A stretch of 40,697 nucleotides of DNA from Lachnoclostridium sp. UBA903. Its GTDB lineage: Bacteria > Bacillota > Clostridia > Lachnospirales > Lachnospiraceae. The position numbers and the translations under genes were made by a program. The DNA lies in NCBI GenBank assembly GCA_002294045.1, contig DBEP01000009.1, positions 35,034 through 75,730 on the forward strand, in the 5' to 3' direction. This document shows positions 34,533 to 40,697 of the stretch, in pieces (position 1 is the first letter of the stretch; the number at the start of each line of letters is the position of its first letter). The notes under the pieces were generated by a model. That model was not told where the DNA came from. It did not search any database and saw nothing but the letters and a program-made list of their open reading frames with translations.

Positions 34533-34563
34533 TTGACCTTGAGTTACCTCTAAGGTGTAAGAT
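34533..34563 (+). promoter_or_regulatory. MerR-type promoter with a 19-bp spacer
   Basis: TTGACC (34533-34538) and TAAGAT (34558-34563) are 19 nt apart, and the spacer carries the imperfect dyad ACCTTGAGTTACCTCTAAGGT. This is the signature of MerR-family activated promoters, similar to those of aldehyde-responsive AdhR/NmlR proteins. The MerR gene itself is not in the window. Confidence 0.75.
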
Positions 34564-34584
34564 TAATGTTAAGGAGGTGTTAAA

Positions 34585-35754
34585 ATGAATTTTAACTATT
34601 ATATTCCAACGAAATTACTTTTTGGCAAAGGACAGCTTACCAATCTTCATAAGCAGAAATTACCGGGGAAAAAGGCTTTGATTGTTATTTCATCGGGTAA
34701 ATCGGTGCGGGCAAACGGTTATCTGGAACGGGTTGAAAACGAACTTAAGGCAGCCGGTGTTTCTTATGTGATATTTGATGAGATATTACCCAACCCGATT
34801 AAAGCCCATGTTATGGAGGGCGCGTCATTTGCTAAGGAAAATCACTGCGACTTTGTTATTGGCCTTGGAGGGGGCAGCAGCATAGATTCCGCCAAAGCCA
34901 TAGCTGTTATGGCAAACAATAAGGGTGATTACTGGGATTATATATCCGGCGGCTCCGGTAAAGGACAGCCTGTCTTAGCTGACCCCCTGCCGGTTGTTGC
35001 AATTACAACCACAGCAGGAACCGGTACGGAAACGGATCCCTGGACGGTTATTACTAAAGAAGATACGGAAGAAAAAATCGGTTTTGGTTATGACAAGACC
35101 TTCCCGGTATTAGCGGTGGTAGACCCGGATTTAATGCTGACGGTACCGGCTGATCTGACAGCTTATCAGGGCTTTGACGCCCTCTTTCACAGTACGGAAG
35201 GCTATATTAATAAAACAGCCAATATAATGAGTGATATGTATGCCTTAAAGGCAATTGAACTAATAGGGAAAAATCTTTCCAGGGCAGTGGAAAACGGCAG
35301 GGATGAAGCTGCAAGAGAGAACGTTGCATTGGGAAATACCCTGGCCGGTATGGTGGAATCTACTTCGGGCTGTACCTCGGAGCATTCCCTGGAGCATGCT
35401 CTAAGTGCTTATCATCCCGCCCTGCCTCACGGAGCAGGCTTGATTATGATCAGCAGGGCATATTATACCCATTTTGCAAAACGGGGCTGCTGCAACGATC
35501 GGTTAATAACCATGGCTAAAGCCCTGGGCAAAGAAAATGCATCGGAGCCCATGGATTTTGTTGAGGCACTTGTTGATTTACAGAAGGCATGTAAGGTAGA
35601 CGGCCTTAGAATGTCCGACTATGGAATCAAAAAAGAGGAAGCAGCAAAATATGTACAGAAAGCCTATGAGACAATGGGAGGCTTATTTGAAGTGGATCCC
35701 GCACCTTTAACAGAAGAGGATTGTATCTCAATCTTAGAGGATTCTTATAAATAA
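34585..35754 (+). CDS. Iron-type (group III) alcohol dehydrogenase
   Basis: A second, clearly different iron-type alcohol dehydrogenase, 389 residues. It has the nucleotide motif GLGGGSSIDSAKAIA (near 93), TTTAGTGTETDPWTV, and metal ligands Asp and His in YQGFDALFHSTEG and the two His in EHSLEHALSAYHPALPHGAG. AAGGAGGTG is five nt before ATG 34585. The MerR-type promoter in front suggests induction by a reactive aldehyde or similar signal, so the enzyme may serve detoxification rather than bulk fermentation. That is inference. Confidence 0.94.
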   Translation: MNFNYYIPTKLLFGKGQLTNLHKQKLPGKKALIVISSGKSVRANGYLERVENELKAAGVSYVIFDEILPNPIKAHVMEGASFAKENHCDFVIGLGGGSSIDSAKAIAVMANNKGDYWDYISGGSGKGQPVLADPLPVVAITTTAGTGTETDPWTVITKEDTEEKIGFGYDKTFPVLAVVDPDLMLTVPADLTAYQGFDALFHSTEGYINKTANIMSDMYALKAIELIGKNLSRAVENGRDEAARENVALGNTLAGMVESTSGCTSEHSLEHALSAYHPALPHGAGLIMISRAYYTHFAKRGCCNDRLITMAKALGKENASEPMDFVEALVDLQKACKVDGLRMSDYGIKKEEAAKYVQKAYETMGGLFEVDPAPLTEEDCISILEDSYK

Positions 35755-35792
35755 CAAAATCAATAAAGCGAGGCTGTTCCGGCAGCTTTGGT

Positions 35793-35846
35793 ATGCTCCC
35801 TTCCAGGTAGATAATTGAAAGGATAAAACTACCTGGAAGGGAGCAT
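35793..35846. repeat. Perfect 18-bp inverted repeat
   Basis: ATGCTCCCTTCCAGGTAG (35793-35810) and CTACCTGGAAGGGAGCAT (35829-35846) flank an 18-nt loop. It lies between the alcohol dehydrogenase and the convergent Lrp gene and borders a transposase-like fragment. Only TT follows, so it would be a weak terminator. Confidence 0.6.
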
Positions 35847-35847
35847 T

Positions 35848-35937
35848 TCCATATCTACAAGAAAAATAAGCCTTGATGAAATGGTACGAGCAGTGAAGAG
35901 ATACCTGAATGGAGAAGACAGCCGGTCATTATCCGTT
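35848..35937 (+). pseudogene. Fragment resembling an IS3-type transposase N-terminus
   Basis: Translation of this strand gives STRKISLDEMVRAVKRYLNG followed by EDSRS, which looks like the first helix of IS3-family OrfA proteins. The frame then runs into antisense of the Lrp gene with no further similarity. It is at most about 30 codons of a lost insertion sequence; the call rests on a short pattern. Confidence 0.35.
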
Positions 35938-36402
35938 TTATCCGGGAAGGTCGGATTCCTCAGGCTTGGTGAGTGCCTGGATTCCCCTGTGTTCAACGGC
36001 GGTGGAAAAGACGATTTGGGTACTTGTTCTCCCGAATTTCTGAATCCGGCCGATAAAGGAATCCAGTTCCATGGTAGTGGTAAACCGTACTTTAATCAGC
36101 ATGGCATAATGGCCGGTTACACAATTGCATTCAATTACATTGGGGCATGCCTTTATAAAGGGATAAAATTCCGCTTTCTGATAAGGTTCCACTTCCAGAT
36201 TGATAAATGCGGTGATATGGTAACCTAATTTGAACCAGTTTATTTCCGTGTGATATCCCTTGATTATACCTTCTTTTTCTAACCTGGCAATTCTGGCTGC
36301 TACTGCCGGGGAGGATAAAAATACCTTCTCCGCTAATAATTTAAGCGGAGTCCTGGCATTTTTCTGCAGCATCATTAAAATCTGTTCATCAATATGATCC
36401 AT
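35938..36402 (-). CDS. Lrp/AsnC-family transcriptional regulator
   Basis: A 154-residue regulator with an N-terminal helix-turn-helix (MDHIDEQILMMLQKNARTPL, VFLSSPAVAARIARLEKEG, residues 1-50) and the RAM effector domain (GYHITAFINLEVEP, CNCVTGHYAMLIKV, ending with a TQIVFSTAVEHRGI pattern). Such proteins respond to amino acids or related compounds. It converges with the alcohol dehydrogenase and is upstream of the toxin cassette on the same strand, but is not obviously linked to either. No strong Shine-Dalgarno is seen before ATG 36402 other than AAAGAAAG. Confidence 0.92.
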   Translation of the reverse strand: MDHIDEQILMMLQKNARTPLKLLAEKVFLSSPAVAARIARLEKEGIIKGYHTEINWFKLGYHITAFINLEVEPYQKAEFYPFIKACPNVIECNCVTGHYAMLIKVRFTTTMELDSFIGRIQKFGRTSTQIVFSTAVEHRGIQALTKPEESDLPG

Positions 36403-36560
36403 ATTTCTGCCTGCTTTCTTTTAAGTTTGGTTTCGGCCGGAACTAACTTTTTAATATTATAAATTATTAATCCGTGTTTTTCAAGGAACTAATAAAATAA
36501 ACTTATTTTTATTAAACTGAAACCACTAAACAGAGTTTGAATATTATATGATGAAAAATT

Positions 36561-36636
36561 AGAGGGGTAAAATGGAGTTATTGTTTTGTCTCTTTTACCC
36601 CTGTTAAGTTATAACAGCAGAAATCTTTGAAACTTT
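36561..36636. repeat. Direct repeat flanking the toxin cassette, copy 1 (contains a terminator)
   Basis: About 75 nt nearly identical to 37911-37982. It includes AGGGGTAAAA...TTTTACCCCT, a terminator hairpin for the minus-strand immunity gene, and the conserved tail TGTTAAGTTATAACAGCAGA onward to AACTTT. It sits right at the gene's 3' end. Confidence 0.8.
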
Positions 36637-36639
36637 GCT

Positions 36640-37353
36640 TCATAGTGAAGACAATCCTAATTTTCTGTTAATCATTTGCTGCAATTTAATATCTTCTTCA
36701 TTATCTACGTTCATTGCAATGGGTTTAATCTTAAAAATACCATTTTTGAAAGAACAATTTTCACAAGAATCCAGAACAACTTGTATTTTATCTTTTCCTA
36801 TCTCGTTAATTATTCCATCTGACCAATAATTAATCCAATGTACTGTAGTCGGTTTACTATCATTCATAAACTTTTTAAATGTTCTTGTATTTTTCATATT
36901 AGAAATGCATCCCCAAAAAGGCTTAAATATGTCCACACACTCACAAAACATATCATTTACTAATGAGGCTGCATTTTCATTATATAAATTTATTGACGGA
37001 GAAAAATCTATCACAAGTGCATTAACAAATTTTGTATTAGTATTTCCTATTGTTAAGGTAATACCTGATGCTTTATCATTGTTTAAAGACGAGAAAAAGC
37101 TAATAGTATAACCTAGATTCTGGAAGAGTGTATCTCCTTCTTTACTAACATTTTTCTTTACTGCTTCACTAAAATTATCATAATTCCATTCAAATAACTT
37201 CGCGTCTTTTTTTCTCATTACGGTTTCATAAGCAGGAATACATATACCATATGAAATTAATACTTGCATTATTTCATATGCTTCTTTCGTATATGCATAA
37301 AAATCTCGTGTTTCTGCTTTTTTCCATAATACTAATGAATGTGTCTGTATCAT
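36640..37353 (-). CDS. Imm52-like immunity protein
   Basis: A 237-residue cytoplasmic protein with the pattern I associate with the Imm52 family: an early YTKEAYEIMQVLISYGI, FSEAVKKNV, ISFFSSL, and a TTVHWINYWSDGIINEIG stretch. It lies 14 nt downstream of a Tox-REase-5-like toxin end, and Imm52 is known to pair with that toxin class. It would protect the cell against the cognate nuclease. ATG 37353 has AAGGAG about seven nt upstream. Family assignment is from memory of the pattern. Confidence 0.65.
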   Translation of the reverse strand: MIQTHSLVLWKKAETRDFYAYTKEAYEIMQVLISYGICIPAYETVMRKKDAKLFEWNYDNFSEAVKKNVSKEGDTLFQNLGYTISFFSSLNNDKASGITLTIGNTNTKFVNALVIDFSPSINLYNENAASLVNDMFCECVDIFKPFWGCISNMKNTRTFKKFMNDSKPTTVHWINYWSDGIINEIGKDKIQVVLDSCENCSFKNGIFKIKPIAMNVDNEEDIKLQQMINRKLGLSSL

Positions 37354-37367
37354 TGTTGTCTCCTTCT

Positions 37368-37781
37368 TTATTGCAATGCTTGAAAAATCAAATCTATACC
37401 TTCAATTCCATATCTCAAAAATAGATTTTCTACTGCTTCTAAAGCAGATTCCTCAGCAAAGTACCATTGAATTCTTGCACCGTCTGCCGCAGCAATTTGA
37501 TTTCTTGCCTGTGTTACAAGACTTTTTTGTCCCGTAAACCAACTATAAAATGTACCTGTGCTTTTATTTACAAACTGAGCATATTTTCCCTTTGCATCAA
37601 GTAAAATCCCATCTTTTATACCGTCAAATTTTACTCCATTTTGTAGCCAAACCTCTCCTTCTCTTCCAGTTATTTGAGATTGGTATTTTCTTGAGAAATT
37701 ACTCATACTTTCATTCACTTTTTTCCATTGTCCGCTTAATGATTTAATATTACTGTATGTATAAGTATAAGCCCAATCCAT
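37368..37781 (-). pseudogene. Tox-REase-5-like toxin C-terminal domain without its N-terminal part
   Basis: A 137-residue stretch carrying the restriction-endonuclease-like core: SRKYQSQITGREGEVWLQNG, then VKFDGIKDGILLDAKGKYAQF, with the Asp of FDG and the D-x-K of LLDAKGKY as likely catalytic residues. No ribosome site precedes ATG 37781, and the same frame continues about 21 codons further upstream before a stop. The secretion and linker parts of a polymorphic toxin are therefore missing. It is likely an orphan toxin tail stored beside its immunity gene, silent unless recombined. Confidence 0.65.
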
Positions 37782-37910
37782 AGAAGCATACGAAAGTCCA
37801 TAATCTAACCCTAATAGAAATCCATCCCAAAAGGCTCTTAAATATTTGGGTTATTAGGGTGTGTATGAAAACCTTTCTCAATTATATACTTGCTGATTTT
37901 TTTAGATTCA

Positions 37911-37982
37911 AAGGGGTAAAATGGAAGTTATTGTTCCCTCTTACCCCTGTTAAGTTATAACAGCAGAAATCTTTGAAACTTT
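37911..37982. repeat. Direct repeat flanking the toxin cassette, copy 2
   Basis: A near copy of 36561-36636, including the hairpin AGGGGTAAAA...TTACCCCT and the tail CAGCAGAAATCTTTGAAACT. It is placed at the 3' end of the HEAT-repeat gene, just as copy 1 is at the 3' end of the immunity gene. Confidence 0.8.
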
Positions 37983-38009
37983 CCTTATATGTTTAATCTG
38001 ACTTTTAAA

Positions 38010-38672
38010 TTAATATTCTTTTTTAAACTTCCTGGCTGTCCTTGCTCTCCATCTCCACATACCTTTGGGATCCAGAGCCTGGATTCCTTTATTATCCGGA
38101 TTTTCCATCTTTAATTGCTTCATTGTTCTTAAAAATTTATCTTTTTCTGTTTCAGACACATAGCTTTGAATCATCTCAAATAACTCCGGGTCTTTGAATT
38201 TTGCTAAAGCTTCCAACGCATGATTTGCTACTGTATAATCATTTAGTAATGGCAGTAATACATTTTTCACGGCTACATTTCGGTAATTTGCCTTACCTAA
38301 AAGTAAAACTATCATTTGTCTTGAATCACCAAAACTTTCATTCGTAACTATTTCAAGATAATTATTTAAAAAACGCGGATCATTAATAGTATATAAAGCA
38401 TTACCCACTACCCAGCGATAACCTTGATGGTCCGCCGTATAGAACTCATCCAAAAGTATTTTTGTAACAGATGTTAGTTTTTCTTTGGTTAAGCATCTGA
38501 CCAAAGCACTTTTTAAATTGATTTCCCCTAAATTGTGTAAACAATCTACGATTTGTTTTATTAAAAAGGTATCACTATTTATTATCTGATAATTAATTAA
38601 TTCATTAATATCTAAAAACGTATAGCCATGTGTATTTAATTGTTTTAACAGATTTATTAGCTTTTGATCCAA
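38010..38672 (-). CDS. HEAT-repeat protein, possible immunity or accessory protein
   Basis: A 220-residue, all-helical protein of HEAT-like repeats (IKQIVDCLHNLGEINLKSAL, TSVTKILLDEFY, LPLLNDYTVANHALEALAKF), about five repeats with a basic C-terminus ending RARTARKFKKEY. The start is TTG 38672, chosen because GGAGG stands nine nt upstream and no ATG is suitably placed. Its location beside a toxin/immunity pair and the shared 3' repeat suggest it belongs to the same cassette family. Its function is unknown. Confidence 0.65.
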   Translation of the reverse strand: MDQKLINLLKQLNTHGYTFLDINELINYQIINSDTFLIKQIVDCLHNLGEINLKSALVRCLTKEKLTSVTKILLDEFYTADHQGYRWVVGNALYTINDPRFLNNYLEIVTNESFGDSRQMIVLLLGKANYRNVAVKNVLLPLLNDYTVANHALEALAKFKDPELFEMIQSYVSETEKDKFLRTMKQLKMENPDNKGIQALDPKGMWRWRARTARKFKKEY

Positions 38673-39043
38673 TTAGATTTACCTCCATACAAAATATTTC
38701 ATTTTTACCCCACAATAATATATTATATATGACCTCCTCAATCTCTAATTTTCTTTTATAATATTACAAATTTTACTGATTTTAGTTGTTTTGTAAAATT
38801 TAGGAGATTTTAAGTGATTTATTTGATTACCGGACAATCAAAAGTTTTGTGACTTTAAGAAGTATTAAGCAAATTAATTATTTAAATAAAACCTATCTTT
38901 AAATTAAATTTTTAATGTTTTAAAGCCGAATAATTTTTTATCTTCACATCTGAAACGGATATATTTACGAATGGGTTAAAAAGTGCTATTCTCTTTTTCA
39001 TGATTTGCAATATATTTATTACTTGAAAGTGAGGATGAATCCT
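38673..39043. other. AT-rich intergenic region before aspA
   Basis: About 370 nt, very A+T rich, divergent between the HEAT gene and aspA. The only promoter candidate toward aspA is TTTACG (38964-38969), 17 nt, TATTCT (38987-38992), which is moderate. No RNA gene or repeat is seen. Confidence 0.4.
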
Positions 39044-40462
39044 ATGGAGATGAGAATTGAGGCAGATTCAATCGGAAGTATGGCCGTACCGGCAGATGCC
39101 TATTACGGAGTACAGAGCTTAAGGGCAAAGAAAAATTTTAATATTACGGGAAAACCATTGCATCCCGTATTTATCCGTAACCTGGTCAGAATAAAAAAAG
39201 CCGCGGCCATAACCAATCAAAGCATTCATATGCTGGAGGATAGAATTGCAGATGCAATTATCAGTGCCTGCAATGAAATTATTAGCGGAAAACTCCAGGA
39301 GCAGTTTATCGTTGATTCCATTCAGGGAGGTGCCGGCACATCTGCCAATATGAATGCCAATGAGGTAATCGCCAACCGGGCTGTAGAAATATTGGGAGGG
39401 GAAAAAGGGGATTATTCCCTGATTCATCCCAATGATCATGTCAATATGTCCCAATCTACCAACGATGTGATACCCAGTGCCGGAAAATTAACTGTTCTGG
39501 AATTACTTCCCGGGATAATTTATGAATTAAAACGTCTTCATTCCTCTCTCCTTTACAAATCCAGAGAATTCGACCGAATATTAAAAACAGGCAGAACCCA
39601 GCTTCAGGATGCGGTTCCCATGCGGCTGGGCCAGGCATTTCATGCCTATGCTTCCGTAATCGCCAGGGATATTGAACGGCTGGAGAAATCCCGGGAAGAA
39701 GTATCTTCCCTGAATATGGGCGGAACAGCCATTGGCAGTGCCATTAACGCCAATTCCGCCTATCTTGCCTTAATTGTCCCCAATATCAATAAAATATGCG
39801 CTACATCCTGTAAACAGGCAGAGGACCTGTTTGACTCGACCCAGAATCTGGATGGATTTGTATATGTATCAGGCATATTAAAGACCTGTGCAGTTAATTT
39901 ATCAAAACTGTGTAACGACCTGCGTTTGCTCTCCAGCGGGCCGAAGGCCGGAATTGCAGAAATCAATCTGCCGGCAAAGCAAAATGGTTCTTCCATTATG
40001 CCGGGAAAAATAAATCCGGTGATACCGGAGGTTGTAACCCAGGTAGCTTTTCTTATTATCGGTAACGATATGGCAGTAACCATGGCAGCGGAAGCCGGTC
40101 AACTGGAACTGAACGCTTTTGAACCGGTTTTATTTTATAATTTATTTGAATCGTTCGAAACATTAACCGGTGCCGTATCAACTTTAGTTGATAACTGCGT
40201 TACCGGTATCACTGCCAATGAAGAACGCTGCAGGGAGCTCTTAGAGAGCAGCGTGGGGATTTCTACTGCTCTATGCCCTTATATCGGTTACCTGAAAGCC
40301 TCCGAATTAGCGAAAAAGTCTTTACAGACCGGAATACCGGTGAAAGAACTGGTTCTGCAGGAATCTCTCTTATCGGAAAAGCAGCTGGATGAAATTTTAA
40401 ATCCTGAGACTATGACGAAACCGGAACACCGCCGGAATAAGATAGTATATCACGTTAATTGA
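39044..40462 (+). CDS. aspA: Aspartate ammonia-lyase
   Basis: A 472-residue enzyme converting L-aspartate to fumarate and ammonia, a cytosolic homotetramer. Signatures are SIQGGAGTSANMNANEVIANRA, NDHVNMSQSTNDVIPSA, RTQLQDAVPMRLGQ and the fumarase/aspartase signature GSSIMPGKINPV. The length fits the 465-475 residue family. ATG 39044 is chosen with GAGG nine nt upstream; 39035 and 39050 are also in frame. It feeds fumarate to fermentation and may link to the amino-acid-related genes nearby. A terminator follows at 40555. Confidence 0.95.
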   Translation: MEMRIEADSIGSMAVPADAYYGVQSLRAKKNFNITGKPLHPVFIRNLVRIKKAAAITNQSIHMLEDRIADAIISACNEIISGKLQEQFIVDSIQGGAGTSANMNANEVIANRAVEILGGEKGDYSLIHPNDHVNMSQSTNDVIPSAGKLTVLELLPGIIYELKRLHSSLLYKSREFDRILKTGRTQLQDAVPMRLGQAFHAYASVIARDIERLEKSREEVSSLNMGGTAIGSAINANSAYLALIVPNINKICATSCKQAEDLFDSTQNLDGFVYVSGILKTCAVNLSKLCNDLRLLSSGPKAGIAEINLPAKQNGSSIMPGKINPVIPEVVTQVAFLIIGNDMAVTMAAEAGQLELNAFEPVLFYNLFESFETLTGAVSTLVDNCVTGITANEERCRELLESSVGISTALCPYIGYLKASELAKKSLQTGIPVKELVLQESLLSEKQLDEILNPETMTKPEHRRNKIVYHVN

Positions 40463-40554
40463 AATTATTTACCGCCGGGAAAAATAAATATACTCGAACT
40501 GCAAAGTTTGAATTTATTTGATTTAAAAACTTAATTATAATAAGGTATTCATGA

Positions 40555-40588
40555 GACTGTTATTGGATTTTCCGTAACAGTCTTTTTT
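40555..40588 (+). terminator. Terminator of aspA
   Basis: GACTGTTA pairs with TAACAGTC through a 12-nt loop and is followed by TTTTTT. Confidence 0.8.
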
Positions 40589-40697
40589 ATTCAATAGGAA
40601 ATTACGTCCTATTGAATAAAAACCCTCCGGGAGGATGCACATGACGCGCCAACGGAAGATTGTCACTAAAGTGACGGCGCGTCAGCGCCAGAGTCTG
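40585..40697 (+). repeat. Structured repeat element, copy 2 (cut by the window end)
   Basis: Matches 3841-3955 with the same hairpin order: TTTATTCAATAGGA / TCCTATTGAATAAA, CCTCC / GGAGG in place of CCC / GGG, then GACGCGCC / GGCGCGTC enclosing GTCAC-TAAA-GTGAC. The final AGAGTCTG hairpin is cut off. The change of the second hairpin from CCC/GGG to CCTCC/GGAGG keeps pairing. Confidence 0.7.

Noticed and set aside
35881..36228. 115-codon plus-strand frame over the Lrp gene
   Set aside because: Apart from about 20 transposase-like codons at its start it is antisense to a well-supported Lrp/AsnC gene.

Overview
The window is about 43% GC with well-formed GGAGG-type ribosome binding sites, Rho-independent terminators, a T-box leader, a DarA cyclic-di-AMP receptor and YesM/YesN plus LplABC-type sugar import genes. 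This gene content and signal style point to an anaerobic, Gram-positive gut-type Clostridia, most like Lachnospiraceae. That placement is inference; no rRNA or tRNA gene is present to fix it.

Layout. (1) 36-3620, minus strand: a PQQ-type sugar dehydrogenase fold protein, a single-chain LacI regulator fused to a ribokinase-family sugar kinase, and a small two-helix membrane protein. (2) 3994-17090, plus strand: a glycan-use locus with a YesM-type sensor kinase, YesN-type response regulator, terminator, two LplB/LplC-type permeases, a large lipoprotein binding protein, an unclassified clan GH-A-like putative glycosidase (771 aa) and a GH38 alpha-mannosidase. This looks like import and intracellular cleavage of a mannose-containing oligosaccharide. 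(3) 17091-23198: a probable iron/siderophore locus with a PchR-type AraC regulator, two overlapping half-transporters of the YbtPQ/IrtAB type and a DtxR/IdeR-like repressor carrying the iron-type C-x-x-E-H metal site. Two palindromes with the same GTTAG-N6-CTAAC core lie over the promoters of the regulator and the transporters. (4) 23538-26018: darA, then a divergent IclR regulator and D-2-hydroxyacid dehydrogenase sharing repeated AT-rich operators. (5) 26419-28850, minus strand: a leucine T-box leader in front of a 2-isopropylmalate synthase that carries an AraC-type DNA-binding domain at its C-terminus. (6) 29133-35754: an internally deleted aldo/keto reductase, two iron-type alcohol dehydrogenases (the second behind a MerR-type 19-bp-spacer promoter), a small hydrogenase-regulator-like protein, a 97-nt tandem array of covarying hairpins, a Cys/Met-metabolism PLP enzyme and an M20/PepT-like peptidase. 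(7) 35845-38700, minus strand and more AT-rich: an Lrp/AsnC regulator, then a polymorphic-toxin cassette (Tox-REase-5-like toxin end, Imm52-like immunity protein, HEAT-repeat protein) flanked by a 75-bp direct repeat. (8) aspartate ammonia-lyase.

Repeats run through the whole window. A family of small palindromic MITEs (GTGTTTGAAAAA ends, TA at the junctions in the best copies) has landed at least twice in the loop of an existing terminator. A separate structured element of about 120 nt occurs at both 3841 and 40585. The strongest candidates for something undescribed are the LeuA-AraC fusion, the 97-nt hairpin array at 31287-31690, the unclassified glycosidase, and the paired iron-box palindromes.
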